Positions 8,634 through 16,885 are shown, counted from the stretch's first letter. The stretch is 33,368 nt of DNA from an uncultured Gemmiger sp. (GCA_947629015.1 CANRCB010000022.1:1-33368), one strand, 5' to 3'. The notes: generated from the sequence alone by a model not told the origin. Translations and numbers: made by a program.

Positions 8634-9206
8634 ATGACCAAGGGCGAAGCGCGCGCGCTGGCCAGGGCCCGCCGGGCCGCCTTCACGCCTGATACCTGGC
8701 GCGCGTGGGGCGCGGCGATGGCGGCAGCGGCCACGGCCCTGCCGGTATGGGCCGCGGCAAAGGCGGTTTTTGCCTTTGCCGCCCTGCCGGATGAGCCGGA
8801 CACCACGCCCCTGCTGCGCGCGGCGCTGCAAGGCGGCAAACGGCTGTTTTTGCCGCGCGTGGCCGGGCAGCGGCTGGAGACGGTGCCGGTATCCGGCCCG
8901 GCGGCCCTGCGCGCCGGCGCCTACGGCATTTTGGAGCCGTGCGGCCCCGCCGCCCCCCTGCCGCAAAACACGCTGGCCCTTGTGCCCTGCCTGGCCGCCG
9001 GCCGGGACGGGGCGCGCCTTGGCCGCGGCGGCGGATATTATGACCGGTTCCTGGCCGGCTATACCGGCGCGCGCCTGCTGTTGTGCCCGCGCGCCCTTGT
9101 GTGGGACACCCTGCCCTGCGATATATGGGACATCCGCTTTTCCCCCGCCGAGATCCTGACCGAGAACGGCCTGCTGTTGGAAGAAAAGGAGGACTTTTTG
9201 CCATGA
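8634..9206 (+). CDS. 5-formyltetrahydrofolate cyclo-ligase
   Basis: A 190-residue enzyme that uses ATP to convert 5-formyl-THF to 5,10-methenyl-THF in one-carbon metabolism. The diagnostic LGRGGGYYDRFL nucleotide/folate loop is at residues 129-140, preceded by LVPCLAAGRDGAR; the basic N-terminus and the LPDEPDTTPLL segment also fit. The ATG at 8634 follows AGGAGG by seven bases; an upstream in-frame start at 8499 is unsupported. Its TGA overlaps the ATG of the lipoprotein gene by four bases (ATGA), so the two are translationally coupled. The overall length is normal for the family. Confidence 0.92.
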   Translation: MTKGEARALARARRAAFTPDTWRAWGAAMAAAATALPVWAAAKAVFAFAALPDEPDTTPLLRAALQGGKRLFLPRVAGQRLETVPVSGPAALRAGAYGILEPCGPAAPLPQNTLALVPCLAAGRDGARLGRGGGYYDRFLAGYTGARLLLCPRALVWDTLPCDIWDIRFSPAEILTENGLLLEEKEDFLP

Positions 9207-9883
9207 AAAAGCTGTTTTGCCTGCTGTTAGCCGCCGCGCTGCCGGCGGCGCTGGCCGCCTGCGGTGCCGCGCCCGCCGAAAGCACCCCCGCCGTAAGTGA
9301 ACCTGCCGTGAGCGAGCCCGCCGTAAGTGAACCTGCCGTGAGCGAGCCTGCCGAGAGTGAGCCGGCCGGGAGTGAGCCCGCCGGAGCGGAGGCGGACACC
9401 GAGCTGGCCGCGCTGGTGGAGCAGATCTATGAAAAGCAGCCGCTGGATATACCGCTGGAGCTGCTGCCCGTGGACGGCCTGGATGGCAGCACGGCCGCCT
9501 GGATGGTGGGCCTTGTGGAGGGGAGCGTGCTGGACGACGTGGAGGCGGGCGTGGTATCCGCCCCGCTCATCAACGCGCAGGCGTACACGCTGGCGCTGCT
9601 GCGCCTGAAGGACGGCGTGGATCTGGCGGCGGCCGGGCAGGCCCTGCTGGACGACGCCAACGGCCAGAAGTGGGTGTGCGTTTTCCCCGACGCCGCCGCC
9701 GTGGCCGGGCAGGACGGCATTTTGTGCTTTGCCATGGCGGATAGCGAGCTGGTGGAGGCCACGGCGCTGACCGCCGCCTTTGCCGACGCGATGGGCGGCG
9801 CCGAATTTACCGCCGAACGCGCCTTTGACGAGAGCGACCTTGGCGCGGATTGGATGGAGGAGGGTGCCATCCCCCTGCCGTAA
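9203..9883 (+). CDS. lipoprotein with SEPAV repeat linker
   Basis: A 226-residue predicted lipoprotein. The signal peptide MKKLFCLLLAAALPAALAAC ends in a lipobox LAAC with Cys20 as the lipidated residue. Residues about 28-60 are a low-complexity linker of SEPA-type pentapeptides that would hold the rest off the membrane. The remaining 160 residues form an alpha/beta-looking domain beginning ELAALVEQIYEKQPLDIPLELLPVDGLDG, with GLVEGSVLDDVEAGVVSAPLINAQAYTLALLRLKDG (interrupted by variable residues) following. This is reminiscent of the small Firmicutes lipoprotein family DUF4358, but I am not certain. It overlaps the upstream cyclo-ligase stop by four bases and is followed by a strong terminator. 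The function is unknown. Confidence 0.82.
   Translation: MKKLFCLLLAAALPAALAACGAAPAESTPAVSEPAVSEPAVSEPAVSEPAESEPAGSEPAGAEADTELAALVEQIYEKQPLDIPLELLPVDGLDGSTAAWMVGLVEGSVLDDVEAGVVSAPLINAQAYTLALLRLKDGVDLAAAGQALLDDANGQKWVCVFPDAAAVAGQDGILCFAMADSELVEATALTAAFADAMGGAEFTAERAFDESDLGADWMEEGAIPLP
9291..9380 (+). repeat. tandem repeat coding the SEPAV linker
   Basis: A 30-bp unit at 9291-9320 is repeated at 9321-9350 with one difference. It is itself made of two 15-bp halves, each coding five residues (VSEPA register). Two more degenerate 15-bp units follow to about 9380. Unit length is a multiple of three, so copy-number change would keep the frame. Confidence 0.85.
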
Positions 9884-9912
9884 CGGGCCGCCGCCGCGCA
9901 AAAAAGCGAGGG

Positions 9913-9951
9913 ACGCCCCGCAAACGGCCGTTGTGCCGCTTTGCGGGGCGT
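9913..9951. terminator. bidirectional rho-independent terminator
   Basis: A perfect 12-bp stem (9913-9924 with 9940-9951, ACGCCCCGCAAA and its complement) encloses a 15-base loop. It is followed on the plus strand by TTTT at 9953-9956 and, on the minus strand, after a short gap, by the complement of the A-run at about 9898-9905. It separates the lipoprotein gene from the convergent UvrA-like gene, whose stop codon abuts it. Confidence 0.85.
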
Positions 9952-9954
9952 GTT

Positions 9955-12450
9955 TTACAGGTACCGCCCGGTGACGCTGGCGGGGTTTTGGGCCAGCTCC
10001 TCCGGTGTGCCGGCGGCGACGACGGTGCCGCCCTCCGCCCCGCCGCCGGGGCCCATATCGACGACGTAGTCGGCGCTGCGGATGACGTCGAGGTCATGCT
10101 CGATGATGAGGACCGTGGCCCCCTGCGCGAGCAGGGCCTCGAACACACCCATCAGGCTGCGCACGTCCAGCGGGTGCAGGCCGATGGTGGGCTCGTCAAA
10201 CACGAACAGCGTATCGCCCTGGCCGCGGCCCATCTCCCCCGCCAGCTTGAGGCGCTGCGCCTCGCCGCCCGAAAGGCCGGGCGTCTGCTCGCCCAGCGTC
10301 AGGTAGCCAAGGCCGACATCGTGCAGCAGCTGCAAACGGCCGTGCACGGTTTTCAAATCATCGCAGGCGGCAAGGGCCTCGTCCACGCTCAGGGCCATGA
10401 GCGCGGGCAGGCTGCGCGCCGCGCCGCCCTTTTTGGGGCGCAGCACCTCGTAGGCGGCGGGGGCGTAGCGCGCGCCGCCGCAGCCGGGGCACGGGATATC
10501 GACATCGGGCAGGAACTGCACGTCCAGGCTGATGGTGCCGGTGCCGTCACACACGGGGCAGCGCAGCGCGCCGGTGTTGTAGGAGAAATCCCCCGCCTTG
10601 TACCCGCGCGCCCTGGCGTCCGCCGTGCGGGCGTAAACCTTGCGCAGCTCGTCGTGCACATCGGCGTAGGTGGCCACGGTGGAGCGCACGTTGATGCCGA
10701 TGGGCGTGGCGTCGATCAGCTTGACCTGCCGGATGCCCGGCGCCGTGAGCGAGAGCACGTGCGCGGGCAGCGGCTTGCCGGCGGCGGTGGCCGCCAGCGC
10801 CGGCACAAGGCTTTCGAGCACCATGGTCGTTTTGCCGGAACCGGACACCCCGCTGACCACCGACAGCCGCCCCTTGGGGAAGCGCACCTCCAACGGCCGG
10901 ACGGTGTGGATGGGGCCGGTGCGCATGGCGATGGCGCCCTGCGCGAACAGCGCGGCTTTGGGCGCGCGGGCGCGCAGCGGCGCCTTTGCACCGGGCGCCA
11001 GGTACGGCCCGATGCGGGAGGCCGGGTCCGCGGCGAGCCGTTCCACCGTGCCCTGCGCGATGACGGTGCCGCCGTCCGCCCCGGCGCCGGGGCCCAGCTC
11101 GATGAGCCAGTCGGCATGGGCGAGGACGCCGGTGTCGTGGTCGACGAGCAGGACGGAGTTGCCGTCCGCCACAAGGTCGTCCATGACGCCGGTCAGCCCC
11201 TCGAGGTTGGCGGGGTGCAGGCCGATGGAGGGCTCGTCCAGCACGTACAGCGCGCCGGTGGTGCGGTTGCGCACGGCGCGCGCCAGCTGGATGCGCTGGC
11301 GTTCCCCCGTGGAAAGGGTAGCGGCGGCGCGGTCGAGCGTCAAGTAGGAAAGCCCCAGATCCACAAGGCGCCGCGCGGTGCTTTGGAAGGCGCCGCAGAT
11401 GCTTTCGGCCATGGGGCGCATCGGCTCCGGCAGGCTTTCCGGCACGCCCGCCACCCATACGAGCAGCTCCGACAGCGTCATCCTGCAGGCGTCGGCCAGC
11501 GAGATGCCGCGCAGCCGCGGCGCGCGCGCCGCCTGAGAAAGGCGGGTGCCGCCGCAGTCGGGGCAGGGATCCTGCCGCAGGAATTTCTCCACCCGCTTCA
11601 TGCCCTTTTCGTCCTTGACCTTGGCAAGGGCGTTCTCGACGGTGTAGGTGGCGTTGTAGTAGGTGAAATCCAGCTCCCCCGCTTCCTCGGTGTGTTTGGA
11701 GCGGTAGAAGATATGCTTTTTGACCGCCGGGCCGTTATAGACGATGTCGCGTTCCTTTTCCGTCAATTCGCGGAAAGGCACATCGGTGCGCACGCCCATG
11801 GCGCGGCAGACGTCGGTCATCAGCGACCACATCAGGGAGTTCCACGGCGCCACGGCGCCCTCGTCGATGGAGAGCGATTCGTCCGGGACGAGGGTGGCGC
11901 GGTCGACGGTGCGCACCACGCCGGTGCCGCCGCAGGTGGGGCAGGCGCCCTGGCTGTTGAAGGCCAGCTCCTCGGCGCCGGGGGCGTGCACGCCGGCACC
12001 GCAGACGGGGCAGACGATGGGCCGTTCCGCCGCGACATCCAGCGTGGGGGCCAGGTAATGGCCGTTGGGGCAGCGGTGGCTGGCCAGGCGCGAGAACATC
12101 AGCCGCAGGCTGTTGAGCAGCTCGGTCATGGTGCCGAAGGTGCTGCGGATGCCCGGCACGCCGGGGCGCTGGTGCAGCGCGAGCGCCGGCGGGATATAGC
12201 GCACGGCGTCCACCTGCGCGGCGGCGGCCTGCGTCATGCGGCGCCGGGTGTAGGTGGAGAGGGATTCGAGATACCGGCGCGAACCCTCGGCGTAGAGCAC
12301 GCCCAGCGCCAGCGAGGATTTGCCGGAGCCGGACACCCCCGCGATGCCCACGATCCGCTGCAGCGGCACATCGACATCAATATTTTTCAGGTTGTGTACC
12401 CTGGCCCCGCGCACCTCGATGGCGCGCGGCGGTGTTTCGGTGCGGCGCAT
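9955..12450 (-). CDS. short UvrA-like ABC ATPase (UvrA2/class II type)
   Basis: An 831-residue DNA-repair-type protein with two ABC cassettes. Walker A GVSGSGKSS is at 38-46 and GVSGSGKTT starts near 534. Signatures are LSTGERQRIQLA in the first half and LSGGEAQRLKLA near 726, each followed by a Walker B (LYVLDEPSIGLH, LFVFDEPTIGLH). Zinc-knuckle cysteines are present: CPVCGAG...CPTCGG, CPDCGG, and CPVCDG...CPGCGG near 631-657. Canonical UvrA is about 940 residues. The shortfall, with the first Walker A followed quickly by the EGSRRYLESLSTYTRRR segment and then the first zinc module, suggests loss of the UvrB-binding region as in class II UvrA paralogues linked to drug tolerance. The ATG at 12450 has AAGGGG upstream; the 39-residue upstream extension is unsupported. 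The role is inferred. Confidence 0.88.
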   Translation of the reverse strand: MRRTETPPRAIEVRGARVHNLKNIDVDVPLQRIVGIAGVSGSGKSSLALGVLYAEGSRRYLESLSTYTRRRMTQAAAAQVDAVRYIPPALALHQRPGVPGIRSTFGTMTELLNSLRLMFSRLASHRCPNGHYLAPTLDVAAERPIVCPVCGAGVHAPGAEELAFNSQGACPTCGGTGVVRTVDRATLVPDESLSIDEGAVAPWNSLMWSLMTDVCRAMGVRTDVPFRELTEKERDIVYNGPAVKKHIFYRSKHTEEAGELDFTYYNATYTVENALAKVKDEKGMKRVEKFLRQDPCPDCGGTRLSQAARAPRLRGISLADACRMTLSELLVWVAGVPESLPEPMRPMAESICGAFQSTARRLVDLGLSYLTLDRAAATLSTGERQRIQLARAVRNRTTGALYVLDEPSIGLHPANLEGLTGVMDDLVADGNSVLLVDHDTGVLAHADWLIELGPGAGADGGTVIAQGTVERLAADPASRIGPYLAPGAKAPLRARAPKAALFAQGAIAMRTGPIHTVRPLEVRFPKGRLSVVSGVSGSGKTTMVLESLVPALAATAAGKPLPAHVLSLTAPGIRQVKLIDATPIGINVRSTVATYADVHDELRKVYARTADARARGYKAGDFSYNTGALRCPVCDGTGTISLDVQFLPDVDIPCPGCGGARYAPAAYEVLRPKKGGAARSLPALMALSVDEALAACDDLKTVHGRLQLLHDVGLGYLTLGEQTPGLSGGEAQRLKLAGEMGRGQGDTLFVFDEPTIGLHPLDVRSLMGVFEALLAQGATVLIIEHDLDVIRSADYVVDMGPGGGAEGGTVVAAGTPEELAQNPASVTGRYL

Positions 12451-12491
12451 GGCGCATCCCCTTCCCGGCCGCGCGGCGGCGGCCACAGAAA

Positions 12492-12520
12492 GCGGCGGCA
12501 GGGCCGGGCCCTGCCGCCGC
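12492..12520 (-). terminator. strong hairpin after the aldose-epimerase gene
   Basis: A 13-bp perfect stem (12492-12504 with 12508-12520) has a three-base loop, followed on the minus strand by TTTCT. It should end uronate-operon transcription before the UvrA-like gene. The T-tract is short, so readthrough is possible. Confidence 0.65.
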
Positions 12521-12541
12521 GGTTGGTTTTGTGCGGGCGTA

Positions 12542-13411
12542 TCAGCCGATGGTGATGCCCCAGGCAAAGGTCTTTTGCGCGCCGGGGGCCAGCACCTCGT
12601 GCCTGCCGGGCTCGTTCACGCTGTTGGCCCAGCCGTTCCACGGTTCCATGCAGACGAAATGCTCGGCATCCTGCTGCCACAGCACGCCGTTGCCGAACCC
12701 CGGCCCGAAATCCACCGTGACGGTGCGGTGGGTGCCGCTGTCGGCAAAGCGCATCGGGCTCTGCACGCCGGTCATCAGCCGGATGGAATCGGCGCTGCCG
12801 GGGTTTTTGGTCAGCGTGATCTGCGCCGGGGCGGCGGGCTGGGGGCCCTTGGCGTCCTCCGAGCAGGTGGCGGCCGTGATATCGAAGGTGAGGTTTTCCA
12901 GCGCCGACGCCGTGAAATACGGGTGGAAGCCGACGCTGTAGGGCATCGGTTTGGCGCCGGCATTCTCAACGGTGAGGGCCAGCCCGGCGCGCGCGCCGCA
13001 GAGCGTGTAGCGCATGGTGAGCTTGAAATCGAACGGGTAGACGAATTTGGTCAGCCCGTTGGGGCAAAGGGTAAGGGTGATGCCCGCACCGTCCGCCTGC
13101 GCCACCTGCCACGGCAGCAGGGCGGCAAAGCCGTGGTTCTCCATCGGGTAGGCGGCGCCGTCAAAAATGTGCACGCCGCCGTCCGGCTTGCCGCAGTTGG
13201 GGAACAAAATGGGGATGGCGCAGCGCGGGCGGTCGGTCGATTCAAAGTTTTGGTCGCGCAGCCAGATATACTCGACCCCGTTTTTGGTAAAGGACGTGAG
13301 CATACCGCCCCGTTCCGGCGTGACGGTCAGCGCGTAAGCGCCGTCGGTCAGGGTCAGGGTGGCGTAGTCGGCGCCATATTTTTGGTAGCGGCCCCGGGTC
13401 AGTTCAGGCAT
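12542..13411 (-). CDS. aldose 1-epimerase family protein
   Basis: A 289-residue galactose-mutarotase-like protein that should interconvert alpha and beta anomers of a sugar or sugar acid. Visible landmarks are ERGGMLTSF near 34, RCAIPILFPNCG near 63, MENHGFAALLPW near 91 (the first catalytic-region histidine), VGFHPYF near 159 (the second), and the late FVCMEPWNGWANS with the presumed catalytic glutamate. It belongs to the LacX/YeaD-like branch rather than classical GalM. It is the third gene of the uxaB-uxaA operon, 77 bp after uxaA, so a uronate or ketouronate is the likely substrate; that is inference. The ATG at 13411 follows AAGGGGG. Confidence 0.85.
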   Translation of the reverse strand: MPELTRGRYQKYGADYATLTLTDGAYALTVTPERGGMLTSFTKNGVEYIWLRDQNFESTDRPRCAIPILFPNCGKPDGGVHIFDGAAYPMENHGFAALLPWQVAQADGAGITLTLCPNGLTKFVYPFDFKLTMRYTLCGARAGLALTVENAGAKPMPYSVGFHPYFTASALENLTFDITAATCSEDAKGPQPAAPAQITLTKNPGSADSIRLMTGVQSPMRFADSGTHRTVTVDFGPGFGNGVLWQQDAEHFVCMEPWNGWANSVNEPGRHEVLAPGAQKTFAWGITIG

Positions 13412-13435
13412 AGGGAACCCCCTTTTTTGTGCGGT

Positions 13436-13473
13436 GCGCCGGTGCGCGCCGTGAAACCGGCGCGCACCGGCGC
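13436..13473. other. perfect 16-bp intercistronic hairpin
   Basis: GCGCCGGTGCGCGCCG at 13436-13451 pairs perfectly with 13458-13473 across a six-base loop, between the uxaA stop and the epimerase ribosome site. There is no T-tract in the direction of transcription, so it looks like an mRNA-stability or processing element, not a terminator. Confidence 0.7.
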
Positions 13474-13488
13474 GGCGGTTGTTTTGTG

Positions 13489-14973
13489 TTACAGCACCAC
13501 GCCGTCCTTGAAGATGGAGATCTCGCGGAAGCCTTTCTCCTCGGCGCGGGTCTTTTTGCCGGAGGCCACCTCCAGCACCAGCCTGTACAGGTCCGCCCCG
13601 GCCTCATCGAGGGTCTTTTCGCCGTCGGCGACGACGCCGGCGTTGAAATCGATCCAGGTCTTTTTCTTTTCGGCCAGCTGGGTGTTGGTGGCGATCTTGA
13701 GCGTGGGCGCCGGCGCGCCGAACGGCGTGCCGCGGCCGGTGCTGAACAGGATCAGGTGCGCGCCCGCGGCGGTGAGCGCCGTGGCCGAGACAAGGTCGTT
13801 GCCGGGGCCGTACAGCATATTGAGGCCCTTGGTGGTGACGGCCTCGCCGTAGCCGATGACATCCGCGATGGGGGCGCTGCCGCCCTTCTGCACGCAGCCG
13901 CAGGATTTATCCTCCAGCGTGGTGATGCCGCCCTGCTTGTTGCCGGGGCTGGGGTTGTCATACACGACCTCGTTGTGGGCGATGAAATACGCCTTGAAGC
14001 CGTTGATCATCGCCACGGCCTTATCAAAGACGGCTTTGTCGACACAGCGATCCATCAGGAAGCCCTCGGCGCCGAACATCTCGGGCACCTCGGTGAGCAC
14101 GGTGGAGCCGCCGCGGGCGACGAGGGTGTCGGAGAAGCGGCCGATGGTGGGGTTGGCGGTGATGCCGGACAGCCCGTCCGAGCCGCCGCACTTCATGCCG
14201 ACGACCAGCTCGCTGGCCGGCACCGGCTCGCGCTTAAACTGCGCGGCGAAGGCCGCCAGCTCCTTGAGGATCTCACGCCCGGCGGTGAGCTCGTCCTCCA
14301 CGTCCTGGCAGGTCAGGAATTTGACGCGCTCGGGGTCAAAATCGCCAAGCTCGGCCAAAAACTGCTCATGCGTGAGGTTCTCGCACCCGAGCGAGAGCAC
14401 CAGCACGGCGCCGGCGTTGGGGTGCCGGGTGAGCGCCGCCAGCAGCTTGCGGGTCTGGGCATGGTCGTGCCCGGTCTGGGAGCAGCCGAAGGGGTGGGTG
14501 AAGGTGTACAGCCCGTCGATGGAGCCGGTGACAAGATCCTGGTTGTCCCGCACGAGGGCCTTGGCGCAGTCATTGACGCAGCCGACGGTGGGGATGATCC
14601 AGATCTCGTTGCGGATGCCGACCTTGCCGTCCTTGCGGCGGTAGCCCATAAAGGTCTCGGGCTCGGCCGGCGGCAGCGGGTGGACGTTGGGGTTGTAGGT
14701 ATACTCGATCTCACCCGAAAGGTTGGTGTGGATGTTGTGGGTATGCAGCCACATACCGGGGGTGACGGCGGCGGTGGCGTGGCCGATGGCAAAGCCGTAT
14801 TTGATGACGTTTTCGCCCTCGGCGATGGGCGCGATGGCCATTTTGTGGCCCTGCGGGATGTCCTCGGCGGCGGTCACGGTGCCCTGCCCCACAGGCACGG
14901 CGGTGCCTTTGGCGATGGGGTGCAGCGCGACGACGACGTTGTCGGCGGGGTTGATGTGGATGGCAAGAGGCAT
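13489..14973 (-). CDS. uxaA: altronate dehydratase
   Basis: A 494-residue enzyme that dehydrates D-altronate to 2-keto-3-deoxygluconate, the third step of galacturonate breakdown. The N-terminal 90 or so residues form a SAF-like domain (IHINPADNVVVALHPIAKG, then IAPIAEGENVIKYGFAIG). The larger C-terminal domain starts at MGYRRKDGKVGIRNEIWIIPTVGC and carries conserved cysteines and histidines: VGCVNDCAKA, HPFGCSQTGHDH, MKCGGSDGLSG and KSCGCVQKGGSAPI. The full family length is present. It is transcribed after uxaB across a 149-bp gap filled by a purine-rich repeat. The ATG at 14973 has AAAGGGGG about ten bases upstream. Confidence 0.95.
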   Translation of the reverse strand: MPLAIHINPADNVVVALHPIAKGTAVPVGQGTVTAAEDIPQGHKMAIAPIAEGENVIKYGFAIGHATAAVTPGMWLHTHNIHTNLSGEIEYTYNPNVHPLPPAEPETFMGYRRKDGKVGIRNEIWIIPTVGCVNDCAKALVRDNQDLVTGSIDGLYTFTHPFGCSQTGHDHAQTRKLLAALTRHPNAGAVLVLSLGCENLTHEQFLAELGDFDPERVKFLTCQDVEDELTAGREILKELAAFAAQFKREPVPASELVVGMKCGGSDGLSGITANPTIGRFSDTLVARGGSTVLTEVPEMFGAEGFLMDRCVDKAVFDKAVAMINGFKAYFIAHNEVVYDNPSPGNKQGGITTLEDKSCGCVQKGGSAPIADVIGYGEAVTTKGLNMLYGPGNDLVSATALTAAGAHLILFSTGRGTPFGAPAPTLKIATNTQLAEKKKTWIDFNAGVVADGEKTLDEAGADLYRLVLEVASGKKTRAEEKGFREISIFKDGVVL

Positions 14974-14990
14974 AAAAGGGGCCCCCTTTG

Positions 14991-15120
14991 ATAAAAGTGT
15001 GGAGAGTGGAAAGTGGAGAGTGGAGAGTGGAGAGTGGAAAGTGGAGTGAAGATGTGCCGCTGCGCGGCATGGGGCAAAAATATTTTCCCTTTACTCTCCA
15101 CTTTCCAAATTCCACTTTGG
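14991..15120. repeat. purine-rich palindromic element, copy A
   Basis: Six copies of the heptamer GTGGARA (R = A or G) plus a partial seventh run from 14999 to 15047. A short hairpin follows (TGCCGC at 15055-15060 with GCGGCA at 15064-15069), then a pyrimidine-rich arm at 15091-15118 (ACTCTCCACTTTCC core) complementary to the heptamers. The whole can fold back as a long stem. It lies in the uxaB-uxaA intercistronic gap and ends just before the uxaA ribosome site. A related copy lies at 23311-23426. Confidence 0.85.
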
Positions 15121-15122
15121 TT

Positions 15123-16616
15123 TTACAGCACGCTTTGGTACGCCGCCTTGGCGCCCTGCTCGCGGATGAGCTTGAGGTTCTGCACGGTCGCGGCCTCAAA
15201 GCCGGGCACGGCGGTGAGGTCCTGCCCCCACATCTGTTCGTTGGTCATCACGGCGTGGACCAGGGCCTCGGGGCTGTCATCCTTGTGGTCAAAGTAGAAC
15301 TGCAGGGCCCAGGCATCGTCGCTGACGGTGTACTCGTTGCCTTTGGGGCGCTTGCAGACAAGGCCCTTTTCGGTCAGGGCCTGGATATCATTCGAATAGA
15401 AGGCGATGTAGGCCGCAAAGCTCATCGTCAGGCAGGGCGGCAGGGCGCCGTTCGCCTCGACGTACTCCAAAAAGCTGGGCATATTGCGCGCGCGCCACTT
15501 GGAGGTGGAGTTGAGCGAGATGCTCATCAGCTCATGGTTGACGAAGGGGTTGTTGAAGCGGTCCTGCACGGCGGCGGCGAACTGCTTGCAGTCCTCCTTG
15601 TCCAGCGGGAGGATGGGCACGATCTCGTCATACAGCATCTTGTTCATGAAGCCGAGGACGGTCTCGTCCTGCATACAGTCCCGCACGATGTCAAAGCCGG
15701 CGAGGTAGGCGCCCAGCACAAAGCCGGTGTGCGCGCCGTTCAAAATGCGCACCTTGCGCTTTTTGTAGGGGGTGACGTCCGGCACCACCGGGCAGTTGAG
15801 GCCCGCCGCCTTGAAGGGCAGCTTGTCGGCCAGCCAGTCGGGGCCTTCGATGTTCCAAACGCCGAACACCTCGCCCACGTCGATGAGCTCGTCATGGTAG
15901 CCGTTCTCGGCCTCCAGCCGCGCGACCTCGGCGGCGTCGCGGATGCGGCCGGGCACGATGCGGTCGACAAGGGTGGAGCAGAAGGTGCATTCGCCGTCGA
16001 CCCAGGCCTTGAAGCCCGCCTCCAGGCCCCACTGATCGATGTACTGGTCAACGCACTTGAGCAGCTCCTTGCCGTTGTTGTCGATGAGCTCGCACGAGAG
16101 CATGACCACCCCGGCCTTGCCGGCCTTCCAGCGGGCATACAGCACCTGGGTGAGCTTGGCGGGGAAGCTGGAGGGCGGGCAGTCCGTCGGCTGGCAGGCG
16201 GGGTCATACACGATGCCGGCCTCGGTGGTGTTGGAGACGATGTATTCCAGGTCATCCGAGACGGCCAGCGCCATCATGGCGTCATAGCCCTCTTTCTCGT
16301 AGGGGTTGATGGCGCGCGAAACGCTGGAGATCACGCGCTTGGCGTCGACCTTTTCGCCGTTCTGGCGCCCGCGCAGGTACAGCGTATACAGGCCCTCCTG
16401 CGCGTTGATGAGCTTGGTCAGGCCCTGCGCGATGGGCTGCACCAGCACGCATTTGCCGTTCCAGCCGGCTTTCTCGTTGGAAACGTCGAACCAGTAATCG
16501 ACAAAGGCGCGCAGGAAGTTGCCTTCGCCGAATTGCATCACCTTCTCGGGTGCGTCTTTGAGGACGTAACCCTTGTAGCCGGATGCCGCCAATGCTTCAT
16601 AATTCAAGGTCTGCAT
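15123..16616 (-). CDS. uxaB: tagaturonate reductase
   Basis: A 497-residue NAD-dependent oxidoreductase of the mannitol-dehydrogenase family that reduces tagaturonate to altronate. The N-terminal QFGEGNFLRAFVDYWFD is the family's dinucleotide-binding entry, followed by SNTTEAGIVYD. The catalytic-domain motif KRKVRILNGAHTGFV carries the conserved lysine, asparagine and histidine. The chosen ATG at 16616 has AAGGAGAG seven to eight bases upstream; the longer ORF to 16688 has no site. It is first in the minus-strand uronate operon and divergent from uxaC, so the two consecutive pathway steps share a 361-bp control region. Confidence 0.94.
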   Translation of the reverse strand: MQTLNYEALAASGYKGYVLKDAPEKVMQFGEGNFLRAFVDYWFDVSNEKAGWNGKCVLVQPIAQGLTKLINAQEGLYTLYLRGRQNGEKVDAKRVISSVSRAINPYEKEGYDAMMALAVSDDLEYIVSNTTEAGIVYDPACQPTDCPPSSFPAKLTQVLYARWKAGKAGVVMLSCELIDNNGKELLKCVDQYIDQWGLEAGFKAWVDGECTFCSTLVDRIVPGRIRDAAEVARLEAENGYHDELIDVGEVFGVWNIEGPDWLADKLPFKAAGLNCPVVPDVTPYKKRKVRILNGAHTGFVLGAYLAGFDIVRDCMQDETVLGFMNKMLYDEIVPILPLDKEDCKQFAAAVQDRFNNPFVNHELMSISLNSTSKWRARNMPSFLEYVEANGALPPCLTMSFAAYIAFYSNDIQALTEKGLVCKRPKGNEYTVSDDAWALQFYFDHKDDSPEALVHAVMTNEQMWGQDLTAVPGFEAATVQNLKLIREQGAKAAYQSVL

Positions 16617-16687
16617 TTGATATCTCTCCTTTTCTTGTCGTTCTTCAGGGGTACGCGCGCGGGCACGCCGGGGCGCGGCACGCCCCA

Positions 16688-16729
16688 TGTATACAGTATC
16701 ATTTTAGTTTTTTTGCGCCCCGCCGTCAA
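16688..16729 (-). promoter_or_regulatory. uxaB promoter with operator-like palindrome
   Basis: On the minus strand, TTGACG (16724-16729) and TAAAAT (16701-16706) are 17 bp apart. The perfect palindrome TGTATACA at 16688-16695 falls at the expected transcription start, where a repressor would block initiation. The core resembles GntR/FadR-family uronate operators (the GTATAC centre of ExuR/UxuR sites). The assignment is inference; no regulator gene is in the window. Confidence 0.65.
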
Positions 16730-16856
16730 GAGAAAGCGGCGCAGTTTTTTACGGTTTTTCCACATAAGCAGGCAGAAAAATCCGTTTCAACAGCTTGCAC
16801 AAAACCGCGGGGAAATTTTTGGCTATTATTTTGGCTTTTCCCGGCCCGCGCACGCC

Positions 16857-16885
16857 TTGCCCCGTGGCGCGCCGTTTTGTATAAT
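16857..16885 (+). promoter_or_regulatory. uxaC promoter
   Basis: TTGCCC (16857-16862) and a consensus TATAAT (16880-16885) are 17 bp apart, about 92 bp before the uxaC ATG. The 127 bp between this and the uxaB promoter is unusually AT-rich for the window and holds no gene. Confidence 0.75.

Noticed and set aside
9850-12555. 901-codon plus-strand ORF opposite the UvrA-like gene
   Set aside because: It is exactly antisense to two ABC cassettes and zinc knuckles; it has no family motif and begins inside the lipoprotein gene.
14999-15047. Heptamer array considered as a CRISPR or phase-variable coding repeat
   Set aside because: The units are seven bases with no spacers, and no reading frame crosses them in a credible gene.
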